Shown here: positions 31,431 through 39,779 of the stretch, in pieces | How the letters are laid out: each line of letters starts with the position of its first letter | Numbering within the stretch: position 1 is the first letter of the stretch | NCBI GenBank assembly: GCA_003009755.1 | Contig: PXUB01000042.1 | Span: forward strand, 730-64,729 | Reading direction: 5' to 3' | DNA: 64,000 nt | DNA from: Thermoplasmatales archaeon SW_10_69_26 | GTDB lineage: Archaea; Thermoplasmatota; SW-10-69-26 | Made by a program: the position numbers and the translations under genes | The notes under the pieces: generated by a model | Told to the model about the DNA's origin: nothing | Database searches by the model: none | Seen by the model: the letters and a program-made list of their open reading frames with translations, nothing else

Positions 31431-32647
31431 TGGCTGCAAGCGAGTTCGTCCAACCGCTGATCCACCTGTTCTTCCTGCTGCTGGCCGCGAAGATGACCGG
31501 CTGGTTGTTCCAGAAGGCCAAGCAGCCCGGCGTGATCGGGGAGGTCGTCGCCGGCGTCATCGTCGGACCAGCCCTGCTCGGGCTCGTCCCGGACACGCAC
31601 TTGATGAAGTTCGTCGCCGAGCTGGGAGCGATCTTCTTGCTGTTCCTCGTCGGCATCGAGACCCGGCTCGAGGACATCCTCGGCGTCGGCAAGGAGGCCT
31701 TCGCCGTCGGCGCCCTCGGCGTCATCGTCCCCTTCGGTGCCGGGTGGGCGATCAGCCTCTACGTCGGCTACAGCCAGGTCACCTCGCTGTTCGTCGGGAC
31801 CGCGCTCGTGGCCACGAGCGTCGGCATCACCGCCCGCGTGCTGCAGGAGCTGCAGGTCCTCTCCAAGCCCTACTCCCGCATCATCCTGGGCGCAGCCGTC
31901 ATCGACGACGTGCTGGGCCTGATCGTGCTCGCGATCGTGTCCGGCGTCGCCTCGACGGGCTCGTTCGTCGTGGGCGAGGTCGCCAAGCTCGTCGTCCTCT
32001 CGATCGTGTTCGTCGGCGGCGCCGCGGCGTTCGTGCCGGTCATGGGCAAGCTGGACATGGACTGGCTGCCCTTCGACAAGCCGATGGAGTTCGCGATCGT
32101 GTTCGGCGTCGGCATGGCCGCCTTGTCGGCCGTGATCGGGCTGGCCCCGATCGTGGGCGCCTTCTTCGCCGGGATGCTGGTGGCCGAGTTCGAGGCCCAG
32201 GACGATAGCTACGACATCGAGAGCCCGATCCAGGGCACCGGCGCCCTGTTGACCCCGATCTTCTTCGCCGTGATCGGGCTCCGGTTGGACTTGGCCGTGC
32301 TCTTCGAGACCGAGGTGCTCGTCCTCGGCGGGATCTTGACCGTCGTGGCCACGATCGGCAAGCTCCTCGGCGGGCTCGGCGCGCTCTCCCAGGGGACCCG
32401 CGAGGCGTCGATCGTCGGCATGGGCATGGTGCCTCGCGGCGAGGTCGGCCTGATCGTCGCCGCGATCGGCCTGTCGGCCGGCGCGGTCCAGGGAACCCAG
32501 TACGCGGTCGTGTTGTTCGTCGTCATCGCCACCACGATCCTGGCCCCGATCGCGATGCGCCCGATGATCCGCTGGGCCGAGGAAGCCGACGACGTCGACG
32601 AACCGCCCTCCGGTGCGACGCCGGACCTGCCCGACGTCAACTCGTGA
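31430..32647 (+). CDS. Na+/H+ antiporter (CPA2 family)
   Basis: The protein (405 residues) has about twelve membrane helices with CPA2 hallmarks: QPGVIGEVVAGVIVGPALLG, ELGAIFLLFLVGIETRLED, ALVATSVGITARVLQEL and the ion-binding aspartate pair in GAAVIDDVLGLIVLAI. The C-terminal MVPRGEVGLIVAAIGLSAG is also typical. DD in helix 5 suggests electrogenic Na+/H+ exchange as in NapA. The C-terminus is short and cytoplasmic without a TrkA domain; the cotranscribed CBS protein may take over regulation. The 3' end overlaps the convergent metallo-hydrolase gene by 11 bases. Confidence 0.9.
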   Translation: MAASEFVQPLIHLFFLLLAAKMTGWLFQKAKQPGVIGEVVAGVIVGPALLGLVPDTHLMKFVAELGAIFLLFLVGIETRLEDILGVGKEAFAVGALGVIVPFGAGWAISLYVGYSQVTSLFVGTALVATSVGITARVLQELQVLSKPYSRIILGAAVIDDVLGLIVLAIVSGVASTGSFVVGEVAKLVVLSIVFVGGAAAFVPVMGKLDMDWLPFDKPMEFAIVFGVGMAALSAVIGLAPIVGAFFAGMLVAEFEAQDDSYDIESPIQGTGALLTPIFFAVIGLRLDLAVLFETEVLVLGGILTVVATIGKLLGGLGALSQGTREASIVGMGMVPRGEVGLIVAAIGLSAGAVQGTQYAVVLFVVIATTILAPIAMRPMIRWAEEADDVDEPPSGATPDLPDVNS

Positions 32648-33449
32648 GGGACGAAGGCAGCCGTAGCAGCTCTCGCACGAGGTTCGTCTTGGAGAACTCG
32701 CCGCCGGTGAACCAGCGCATGAACCCCTCCCAGCCGAACATCTCTCGCCGGATCGACGTCAACGAACCGCCGGCTGCCCGCAGCTCGTGAGCCTCGCGTG
32801 CACGCTCCGCGTACCAGTCCAGGGCGTCCGTCAACGCCGCTTCGGGGTCACTGGCGATCGAGCCGTGCCCCGGTAACAGCCGTCCGGCCTCGCGTTCGCG
32901 GAGCCGACGCAGGGACGCCAGCTCGGTCTCCAGATCCTCGTCGAAGCGGAGGTTGTCCCGGGTCCCGAGGTAGGCATCGCCGGTGAAAAGCCAGCCGCGC
33001 TCGCGGTGGTGGAGGGCCAGGTGGTGGCGGCTGTGACCCGGTGTCGGCACGGTCTCGAAGGTGCCGGCGGGCGTGGTGACCTCGCTCTCGAGGGGGCAGG
33101 CGTCGACCGGCTTAGCCTCCCCCCAGCTCTGGCGGCGGTACCCCGGCAACGAGGGCGGATCCGCGAGCACCTCAAGGGTGGGCTCGGGGGCGAACACCCG
33201 CGCGCCCTGGTCGGCCAAGGCGGCCGCCAGGCCGACGTGGTCCTCGTGGGCGTGCGTCAGCAGGACGTCGGTGATCTCCGTCTCGAGCACGTTCAGAACG
33301 TCGTCGACCCGGTTGGGAGGGCCGGCGTCGACCAGCACCGTGCCCACGCGGTAGAAGTGCGAGGTGACGGGCGCGAAGCCGACGACGCGACGTCCGGCGG
33401 TGATCCGGTCGACGTCGCCGCGCTCCTCGCGGCGCAGGATGGAACTCAC
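32637..33449 (-). CDS. metallo-beta-lactamase fold hydrolase
   Basis: The 270-residue protein has the MBL metal motif LLTHAHEDHVGLAA (H-x-H-x-D-H), PTPGHSRHHLALHH (third His), FTGDAYLG (Asp) and LLPGHGS (last His). The C-terminal helical region (WYAERAREAHELRAAGGSLT and WFTGGEFSKTNLVRELLR) resembles the winged-helix-like tail of lactamase-B2 proteins. The substrate is unknown: hydrolysis of thioesters, lactones or similar. It is a monocistronic gene convergent with the antiporter. Confidence 0.82.
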   Translation of the reverse strand: MSSILRREERGDVDRITAGRRVVGFAPVTSHFYRVGTVLVDAGPPNRVDDVLNVLETEITDVLLTHAHEDHVGLAAALADQGARVFAPEPTLEVLADPPSLPGYRRQSWGEAKPVDACPLESEVTTPAGTFETVPTPGHSRHHLALHHRERGWLFTGDAYLGTRDNLRFDEDLETELASLRRLREREAGRLLPGHGSIASDPEAALTDALDWYAERAREAHELRAAGGSLTSIRREMFGWEGFMRWFTGGEFSKTNLVRELLRLPSSLTS

Positions 33450-33538
33450 GGATCCCCAGCCGTCGGCCAGCTGAAAGCTTTGCCCCGGTGAGGCGTGCGA
33501 GCCAAGGTTTTTGCCTCCCGTCGCCGCTCGCGGCGACG

Positions 33539-34171
33539 ATGCCGGCCTCCGAGCTCGATCTCAAGCAGCTCAAGCTGGGTCCGATGGACAACTTCCAGTA
33601 CGTGTTCGGTCACCGCGACAGCAGTGAGCGCGCCATCGTCGACCCCGGGTTCGAGCCGGCGAAGATGCTCGAAGCCGCGAGGGAGGGCGGCCGCGAGGTC
33701 TCCCACATCCTGCTCACCCACGGCCACCGCGACCACGTCGCGTCCCTGGCCGAGGTCCGCAAGGAGACCGACGCCCAGCTCGTCGCGTATCCCTCGTCGA
33801 CGATGGGTCCCGACATCGACGCCGAGGACGGGGCCACGTTCGAGGTTGCCGGTGTCGAGGTCACCTCCCACCACACCCCCGGGCACGCGCCCGACCACGT
33901 CGTCTTCGTCGTGGACGACCAGGCCCTGATCAGCGGTGACGCGCTGTTCGTCGGCGACTGCGGACGCGTGGATCTTCCAGGCTCGGACATCGAGGCGATG
34001 TGGGAGACGCTGATGGAAACGGTCCCCTCCCTGGACCCCCACCTCGAGGTCTACCCCGGCCACGACTACGGGCCCGAACCCCACCGCTCGCTGGCGACCG
34101 AGCTCGAGGAGAACTTCACGCTCGAGAAGCGGGGGCTCGACGAGTTCCGCGAGTTCATGGGTGTGGAGTGA
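33539..34171 (+). CDS. glyoxalase II / persulfide dioxygenase-like metallohydrolase
   Basis: The 210-residue MBL protein has MDNFQYVFGHRDSSERAIVD, LLTHGHRDHVASLAEV (T-H-x-H-x-D-H), HHTPGHAPDHVVF, GDALFVGDCGRVDLPGSD and YPGHDYGPE. The G-D-x-L-F-x-G-x-x-G-R-x-D block is that of hydroxyacylglutathione hydrolases and ETHE1-type enzymes. Archaea usually lack glutathione, so the thiol partner may be another low-molecular-weight thiol, or it may be a persulfide dioxygenase; sequence alone does not decide. ATG 33539 was chosen as the first residue of the conserved N-terminus. Confidence 0.82.
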   Translation: MPASELDLKQLKLGPMDNFQYVFGHRDSSERAIVDPGFEPAKMLEAAREGGREVSHILLTHGHRDHVASLAEVRKETDAQLVAYPSSTMGPDIDAEDGATFEVAGVEVTSHHTPGHAPDHVVFVVDDQALISGDALFVGDCGRVDLPGSDIEAMWETLMETVPSLDPHLEVYPGHDYGPEPHRSLATELEENFTLEKRGLDEFREFMGVE

Positions 34172-34173
34172 GG

Positions 34174-34467
34174 TCAGGCCCATCCGAGCCAGAGCTTGGC
34201 GAGCAGGCCGATGCCGAGCGCCCAGGTGAAGTTCGCGAGCGTGCCGAGGACGTAGTACGATTCGTGCTTTTCGTCCACGTCCTTCCGGATGAGGTTCTTC
34301 GCCGCGAACACGAGAGCCAGCGCGGTGAAGGCATCCACGACCACGAAGCTCAGGACGAGGACGTCCTCGAGCTTGCCGATGACGAAGCCCGGGCCCTCGG
34401 CACCGTCGGGTGTGTCTTGTCCGGCCTCTTTGAGGAGGAAATTCACCCACTTCCCGCTCAGTGTCAA
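34174..34467 (-). CDS. membrane protein similar to the C-terminal part of DUF3307 proteins, probably truncated
   Basis: The 97-residue frame from TTG 34467 has two membrane helices and the pattern GPGFVIGKLEDVLVLSFVVV ... ALVFAAKNLIRK ... YYVLGTLANFTWALGIGLL. It matches the C-terminal half of proteins that carry an N-terminal DUF3307 domain (G-x-x-I-G-x-L-E ... A-A-K-x-x-x-R ... Y-x-x-G-T). Upstream in the same frame DPLLV-stop-PLTYLVV looks like the end of the missing DUF3307 part interrupted by TAG, so the gene seems 5'-truncated. It follows a SatD homologue, its usual partner. Confidence 0.55.
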   Translation of the reverse strand: MTLSGKWVNFLLKEAGQDTPDGAEGPGFVIGKLEDVLVLSFVVVDAFTALALVFAAKNLIRKDVDEKHESYYVLGTLANFTWALGIGLLAKLWLGWA

Positions 34468-34527
34468 GACGACGAGGTACGTGAGTGGCTAGACGAGCAA
34501 CGGATCGTGCACGTATCCAGCGGGGGA

Positions 34528-35178
34528 TCAACCATCCTCGGATCCTCCGAGCTCTCGAGCGAGGGCGTCCTCGATCAGTCGGCGGGTGCCGGTCACGTAT
34601 CGGGCCCGTACCGCCTTCAGGCTCTCCGAGATCGTCGGCTGCGTTACGTCGAAACGGTCGGCGACCTCCTCTTGGGAGCCGAGCTCCTGGTAGGCCTGGT
34701 AGACCTCGAGCCGGTGAGGCGTCCACTCGAGGAGATGGAAGTAGAGCAAGTTGACGAGCCGTTCGACCGATCCGTCGATCCGCCTTCCGTTGTGGAGGAC
34801 CCGGACGAGCGCACCCTCGCGATCCATCGTCTCGAGGGCCTCGGAAGCGTCGTGGATGGGTGGTCCGTCGAACCGCTGGAGGCTCCTCTCGTCCTCGGGT
34901 GGTACGATGTCTAGGGTGCCTCGCACGAGGGCGAACCTGGCGGGATGGGGATGGATCCCCGTCCAGAGCCTCCAGAGGATGGAACCGACGGGCGCGGACG
35001 GCGACAGGATACCTCCGAACTCGTCGATCCCTCGCAGGGTGGCGAACCTCGCAACCTGGTCGTCTCCATGCTGCTCGTTCGCCTCTCTGAGGGTCGATCG
35101 AACGTTCTCGCCGACCTGGTCCCGGCCGGGTTTCGACCGGGACCTCTTCAAGTCCGCGAGGAGTACGAGCGCGTCCAC
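34528..35178 (-). CDS. SatD-family protein with C-terminal helix-turn-helix
   Basis: The N-terminal 65 residues (MDALVLLADLKRSRSKPGRD; GIDEFGGIL) resemble SatD, where D-x-x-x-S-R and G-D-E-F blocks occur. The C-terminal part has an HTH (QEEVADRFDVTQPTISESLK). SatD proteins, named after a Streptococcus acid-tolerance locus, occur with DUF3307 membrane proteins and are of unknown biochemical function; the HTH points to a DNA-binding regulator. A perfect palindrome over its TATA region suggests autoregulation. The downstream DUF3307 partner appears damaged. Confidence 0.7.
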   Translation of the reverse strand: MDALVLLADLKRSRSKPGRDQVGENVRSTLREANEQHGDDQVARFATLRGIDEFGGILSPSAPVGSILWRLWTGIHPHPARFALVRGTLDIVPPEDERSLQRFDGPPIHDASEALETMDREGALVRVLHNGRRIDGSVERLVNLLYFHLLEWTPHRLEVYQAYQELGSQEEVADRFDVTQPTISESLKAVRARYVTGTRRLIEDALARELGGSEDG

Positions 35179-35200
35179 GTGGGTGGAACTAGGTCATCCG

Positions 35201-35222
35201 CCCTATATCCTGGCATATAGGG
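35201..35222 (-). promoter_or_regulatory. palindromic operator over the satD TATA box
   Basis: CCCTATAT-cctggc-ATATAGGG is a perfect 8-bp inverted repeat 23-44 bases upstream of the satD start, so it covers the box A position. A dimeric HTH protein bound here would block TBP. A weaker repeat, CTATA...TATAG, lies at about 35291-35306 in the same A/T-rich patch. Confidence 0.6.
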
Positions 35223-35356
35223 TTGATAGCCTAGCCCCGCCGGGACCCCGACGCCGCACCGTCGAGGGAAGATAGGGATGAAAGCCTATATTACTTGGTA
35301 TAGCATGGGTAGCCTATCCTCCTCCCCTTGCTGGCGCCTCGCCACCCTCGGCCCGG

Positions 35357-37204
35357 CTAGCCGGCGAGGTGGAACCCGTGGCCGTGGGCGTGGTCGAGCG
35401 CCGGCGAGTCCCCGTCGGCGAGGCCGACGGCGTCCACGATGTCGCCGGGCCCGACGGCCGTCGGGTCGGCCGGGTCCACGGCGACGACGAGGCCGGTCAT
35501 GCCGAGCGCGTAGTGGAATTCGCAGTAGTACGGGTACACGCCGGGCTCGTCGAACGTGTGCCGGTAGGTGTCGCCCACGCCGGTGAGGAGGCCGTCGAAC
35601 GAGTCGGGATCCCCGGCGTTGTTCTGGCAGGCCTCCGAGGTGGCGCCGGTGCAAAGCGCCTGGCTGGACGTGACCGTGTGTGGGATCGCCCCGCCGGTCC
35701 AGGCCAGGCTGGTGCCGGTGGGGACGACGATCGCCTGCGGCAGGAAGGACTGGCCGACGGCGGCGACCGGGGCTGCCGTGTCGTCGCCCACGGGGCTGGG
35801 GGACAGCGCGCCGGCGAGTTGGCCGGCGACGGGCGAGGCGGCCACGCGCAGGATCTGGCCGGCGTCGGCCACGTACATGGCGCCGTCGGGCCCGAACTGG
35901 ACGTCGGTCGGCAGCGCCAGGCCCTCGAGGAAGGCGTGGATGTCGGTGACCTCGCCCTGGTCGTCGAGGGCGACCTCGGTCACCTTGTGCGCCGTGTTGT
36001 GGCGGCTGGGGTGCTCGAGGCTCTCGACGATCGTGTTCTGGGCCTGGAAGAAGGCGCACTCGCCGACGAACACGCTGCTCGTGCGTTCCTCGGGGAACGT
36101 GAAGTCGGGGTGGCCCGGCTCGGCCTGCTTGGGGAAGTCGAGCCCCGTGGCGCAGACGTGGTAGCCAAGCAGGGCCTCGGCCGGCGGGCGGTCGGCGCAC
36201 GGGAAGTCCGGGTTCGGGGACCCGATCCACTGTTCCTTGCCGAGGTCGGTGATCTGGCCGGGCTCGCCCTGGCTAATGCAGAACGGGTAGCCGTGGTGGG
36301 CATCCTCGCGGATGCGTTCGAGCGTGTCCTGGCTGTTCGGGTTGTCGGCGCCGTTCGTCCCCGTGTAGGCGGTGCCCGCGAACGGGAGCTGTTGGGGAGC
36401 CCACGTGATGCCGAAGATGTTGCGGAAGCCGTGGGCGAAGACGTCGACCTTGTCCGCGAAGTCCTGGTTGCGGGGGTGGTCGACGACGTCCTCGTCGGCG
36501 ATCAGGTCGCCGTCGGTCTCCTGCCAGTGGAGCACGGCCGGGCCCTCGTCCGCCAGCCGGGCGGTGTCGACGCTCAGGAAGGCGCCGGTGTAGGGGAAGA
36601 CGTCCGTGTGACCGGTGCCGGTCCCGTTGCCGCTGTCGTTGGGGTTGCCCACGGGCAGGTACAGGCGGTCGTCCGGGCCGAAGCGGATGTGGTTGATGTG
36701 GTGCTGCCCGTTGGGGACGCCGTCGACGATCACCTGGCGGTCGCCGGTGGTCGGATCCACCTCGTACACGACGCCGAGGGGCCGCTGGGCGACGGCATCG
36801 TCGTAGCTGTCGGCGACGTACATCGAGCCCTCGTCGTCGAAGGCCAGCCCCAGCGGCTGGTTGAACCCGTCCGCGACCACAGTCCGGTCGACGGCGGCGG
36901 GCCCCAGCGGGGTCCAGGCCAGGTCGACGTGGACGATCTGGCCGTTCAGGTTGGCGTAGTAGAGGTCCTTCGTCGGGGGATCGGTGTCGGGGAGCTGGTC
37001 GAGCGCGTCGGGGCCCGCGTGGAACGTGATCACGGTCGGGGCCTGCGCGTCCGCCAGCACTTGCGTCACGAAGCCCTCGGCCGCGCGCGGCACCTCAGCC
37101 GAGTCGTGGGACGCCGGATGCGCGGGCGCCTCGTCCACCGGCGTCGAGCCGTGGTCGCCAGCCGCCACGGCTGCCGGACCGGCCAGCAGGCCGACGACGG
37201 CCAC
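35357..37204 (-). CDS. exported sugar-dehydrogenase-like propeller fused to a cupredoxin domain
   Basis: After a signal-like hydrophobic N-terminus the protein has a GSDH/sorbosone-dehydrogenase six-blade propeller: NQPLGLAFDDEGSMYVADSY, GQHHINHIRFGPDDRLYLPV, HGFRNIFGITWAPQ and LPTDVQFGPDGAMYVAD. Residues about 475-590 are a type-1 copper domain with ligands IPHTVTS (His), YPYYCEFHYALGMTG (Cys, His, Met). The fusion suggests PQQ- or other cofactor-dependent oxidation passing electrons straight to copper and then to a respiratory cupredoxin. GTG 37204 removes the basic start of the signal; ATG at about 37263 with AGGA upstream fits after one inserted base. 615 residues as given. Confidence 0.82.
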   Translation of the reverse strand: MAVVGLLAGPAAVAAGDHGSTPVDEAPAHPASHDSAEVPRAAEGFVTQVLADAQAPTVITFHAGPDALDQLPDTDPPTKDLYYANLNGQIVHVDLAWTPLGPAAVDRTVVADGFNQPLGLAFDDEGSMYVADSYDDAVAQRPLGVVYEVDPTTGDRQVIVDGVPNGQHHINHIRFGPDDRLYLPVGNPNDSGNGTGTGHTDVFPYTGAFLSVDTARLADEGPAVLHWQETDGDLIADEDVVDHPRNQDFADKVDVFAHGFRNIFGITWAPQQLPFAGTAYTGTNGADNPNSQDTLERIREDAHHGYPFCISQGEPGQITDLGKEQWIGSPNPDFPCADRPPAEALLGYHVCATGLDFPKQAEPGHPDFTFPEERTSSVFVGECAFFQAQNTIVESLEHPSRHNTAHKVTEVALDDQGEVTDIHAFLEGLALPTDVQFGPDGAMYVADAGQILRVAASPVAGQLAGALSPSPVGDDTAAPVAAVGQSFLPQAIVVPTGTSLAWTGGAIPHTVTSSQALCTGATSEACQNNAGDPDSFDGLLTGVGDTYRHTFDEPGVYPYYCEFHYALGMTGLVVAVDPADPTAVGPGDIVDAVGLADGDSPALDHAHGHGFHLAG

Positions 37205-37341
37205 GAAGAGCGCGGCTCGCCGGAGCGTTCGAGCGTCTCGCCAACCGGTCGCATCGCGGGTTCCTATTCCAACGCCTCCCTCGAACTTCCATCACGCCCG
37301 AGAGCTAAAAACCTTCGTCAAACGGTCGGTTGAAACGACGC

Positions 37342-37761
37342 TCAGAACGGGCCCTTCTGCTCGGGTTCGCCGTCGTCGGCGCGCACGAACTCGTAGCGGA
37401 GCGGCACCTCGTGCCGGCTGCCGGTCGCGTACGGGCAATCGGGGCACTCAGTCCCGACCACGGTGCGGCCGCCCTCGAGCGTCATGTTCTCCACCTGGTC
37501 CAGGCGGCTGCCGCACACCGGGCACGCCTCGCGGGCCGGCTCGCCGGTCGTTCCCGTGCGGACGCGGACCTCGGCCAACCCGTGCTCGACCGCGAGCCGT
37601 CGGATACGCCGATCGCTGGCCCGTGCCTCAGGCTCCGCCTCGTGCAGGACCCGGCGGACGTTGGCGCCCAGCTCGGCTTGGCTGTCGACGATCGGCTGAC
37701 GACGGAGAGCCTCCTCGATCGCCGCGAGCAACTGCTCGTCGCCAGCGACGGTGTAGCCCAC
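37342..37761 (-). CDS. 139-residue protein with C-terminal zinc ribbon
   Basis: The N-terminal half is helical (MGYTVAGDEQLLAAIEEALR ... ANVRRVLHEAEPEARASDRR) and the C-terminal half has a zinc ribbon CPVCGSRL ... CPDCPYATGSRHEVPLRYEF. GTG 37761 is chosen since GGCTTAAACC lies about 27 bases upstream, implying a leaderless mRNA; a longer frame would overlap that promoter. The pairing of a small winged-helix-like N-terminus with a zinc ribbon suggests a nucleic-acid-binding protein. No family name is certain. Confidence 0.7.
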   Translation of the reverse strand: MGYTVAGDEQLLAAIEEALRRQPIVDSQAELGANVRRVLHEAEPEARASDRRIRRLAVEHGLAEVRVRTGTTGEPAREACPVCGSRLDQVENMTLEGGRTVVGTECPDCPYATGSRHEVPLRYEFVRADDGEPEQKGPF

Positions 37762-37783
37762 GCCGACCTCGATGGCGTTCGCG

Positions 37784-37793
37784 GGTTTAAGCC
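37784..37793 (-). promoter_or_regulatory. box A-like promoter element of the zinc-ribbon gene
   Basis: Minus-strand GGCTTAAACC, centred about 27 bases before GTG 37761. It is one of the clearest examples of the CTTAA-type promoter with leaderless start in this window. Confidence 0.55.
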
Positions 37794-37856
37794 TCCCGAG
37801 ATGCGTCGCCGCTCGCCGGCACACGCCTCATAAGGACCTCCTCCCTATGGTCCCGC

Positions 37857-38411
37857 GTGCCGTCGTTCGTCGTCCACGGCCTGATCCCGCTGCTGCTGAT
37901 CCTGGCGCTGCGGCTGGCGCCGCCCAAGGTGGCGTTGGCGACGCTGCCGTTCACCTGGCTGCCCGATCTGGACTTCTGGCTGGGGATCCATCGAGCGACG
38001 ACGAGCAACGTGTTCATCCTGCTGCCGACGCTGTACCTGTGGTGGCGCTGGCGGGAAGCCGAGCCCCAGCGGGCCCAGTACGCCGGCATCGCGACCCTCT
38101 ACCTCGCCAGCCACCTCATCATGGACATGTTCGCCGGCGGCATCGTGCCCTTCTGGCCCTTGTGGGACTACACCGTCTTCTGGCACTTCCTCATCCGCAT
38201 CAACACCCAGACCGGCGAGCGCGACGTCACCAACGACCCCGGCACGCACGAGGGTGCTCCGCAGGTCGTCGAGTGGTTCACCTGGTTGTCGCCGGTCGAG
38301 GCCGCGATGCTGGCGGTGACCGCCGTCGCCGTCGTCGGCACGCTCGGTTGGCGATGGTACCGGCAGGGCGGCCAGCTGCCCGGCTTCCTGGCGTCCGAGG
38401 ACGAGGGGTAG
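37857..38411 (+). CDS. YdjM-like membrane-bound metal-dependent hydrolase family protein
   Basis: The 184-residue protein has four to five membrane helices and the family's metal-ligand pattern: MPSFVVHGLIPLLLILAL (His), LPFTWLPDLDFWLGIHRATT (D-x-D ... H-R) and ASHLIMDMFAGGIVPFWPLW (H-x-x-x-D). Bacterial homologues (YdjM/DUF457) are LexA-regulated inner membrane proteins of unknown substrate. GTG 37857 opens the frame. No operon partners. Confidence 0.78.
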   Translation: MPSFVVHGLIPLLLILALRLAPPKVALATLPFTWLPDLDFWLGIHRATTSNVFILLPTLYLWWRWREAEPQRAQYAGIATLYLASHLIMDMFAGGIVPFWPLWDYTVFWHFLIRINTQTGERDVTNDPGTHEGAPQVVEWFTWLSPVEAAMLAVTAVAVVGTLGWRWYRQGGQLPGFLASEDEG

Positions 38412-38492
38412 CGCCTCTCGCGTGTCACTTCGACTTCGTGACAGGGCGGGTGTGAAAGTCACCTGCCCCGACAGGCCTCGTGAGATGTTGCC

Positions 38493-39713
38493 ATGTCACG
38501 AGTTGTTGCTATCGTTCTCGCTGCCTGCACGATCACCCTGGCCGTCCCAGTCACGGGTGCCAGTACCGAATGCTCCACACCCCTAACCGACGACTGCCCC
38601 TCGGAGACCGCGGACGTCGACGCGCCTGCCGAGACCGAGGCCGAACAGGCCGCTGTCGGACCCAAGGTCGTCGTCACCGAGGAGCGATGGGAGAACCAGG
38701 ACCGGCGTCTCGAGCGTCAGGTCGTCGTCGCCGACGGCGGCCGCCTCGTGATCGAGGACTCGGTGATCGACATCCACTTCGACCAGACGTGCTCCGTCCG
38801 GATCAACGGCGAAGGCTGCATCGGCCACATCTCCGTCCAAGAGGACGGTGAACTCGTCGTCCGCAACTCGACGTTCACCTCCACGAACGAACCGCTCTTC
38901 GAGCGGGGCACCATCGTCGCCGAGGGCGGCAAGATCTCGATCACGGACTCGAAGTTGACCCAGTTCCGCGGGGTCAAGGCCCAGTACGAGGGCGAGCTGG
39001 TCTTCCGGTCGAACACCGTCACCGGGATGCTCGGAGGGGTCAGCATCATCCGCGGCGCCTCCAGCTCGATCGTCGACAACCACTTCTCCAACCAATCGTT
39101 CGCCGTAGGGGTCCAGGACTCCTCGCCCGAGATCCGGAACAACACGTTCGAGGACATCTCCGCGATCGCGCTTCGCATCCAGCAATCCATCGTCGGGGAC
39201 AAGGCCTTCACGACCGATCCGCTCGTCGTCGACAACGTCTTCGTGGACGTCGGGCAAGGCATCTTCACGGATTCCGGTGCGGGCTTCTCGATCGCTCACA
39301 ACCGGTTCGAGGACGCCCGCTTCCACGCGATCCACATCCGCGTCCCCACGTTCGACGGCCACCGCACGATGCTCGACCAGAGCCCACCGGTGGTCACCGA
39401 CAACGTCTTCGAGGACAACCACCGAGAGGTCCGAATCTTCACAAAAGAACGAGATAGGACCGCCGTCACCTCCACGTTCGAGATGACCGGGAACCTCATC
39501 CAGGGCACGATCTGCAACCACATCCAGGCCGAGGACCACCCGAACGCGACGCTCGTGGTCGAGGCCAACGACAACTGGTGGGACGGCGGAGATGGCCCCC
39601 GCGACCCGCTGCCCAACGACGACGATTGCGAGGCGCTGGACGGGTCGGCGACCTTCGAGATCGACTCGATCCTGAGAGCACCCCCGCTCGACGCCGGGCC
39701 CCGGATCGAGTGA
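38493..39713 (+). CDS. exported right-handed parallel beta-helix protein
   Basis: The 406-residue protein has a signal peptide (VVAIVLAACTITLAVPVTGA) and then about ten coils of a parallel beta-helix, seen as repeats such as LVIEDSVIDIHF, LVVRNSTFTSTNE, ISITDSKLTQFRG, SIVDNHFSNQSFAV, PEIRNNTFEDISA, LVVDNVFVDVGQ, FSIAHNRFEDAR and VVTDNVFEDNHRE. This is the NosD/pectate-lyase-like fold with asparagine ladders, common in surface-attached or polysaccharide-acting proteins. No catalytic residues can be named, and there is no C-terminal anchor, so it is probably secreted. Confidence 0.75.
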   Translation: MSRVVAIVLAACTITLAVPVTGASTECSTPLTDDCPSETADVDAPAETEAEQAAVGPKVVVTEERWENQDRRLERQVVVADGGRLVIEDSVIDIHFDQTCSVRINGEGCIGHISVQEDGELVVRNSTFTSTNEPLFERGTIVAEGGKISITDSKLTQFRGVKAQYEGELVFRSNTVTGMLGGVSIIRGASSSIVDNHFSNQSFAVGVQDSSPEIRNNTFEDISAIALRIQQSIVGDKAFTTDPLVVDNVFVDVGQGIFTDSGAGFSIAHNRFEDARFHAIHIRVPTFDGHRTMLDQSPPVVTDNVFEDNHREVRIFTKERDRTAVTSTFEMTGNLIQGTICNHIQAEDHPNATLVVEANDNWWDGGDGPRDPLPNDDDCEALDGSATFEIDSILRAPPLDAGPRIE

Positions 39714-39779
39714 CGCCACGGTCTGGCCGGGCTCGAGAGGATCGAATGCTGGCGGCTTGAGGTTTGGTGGCGCCGACCG

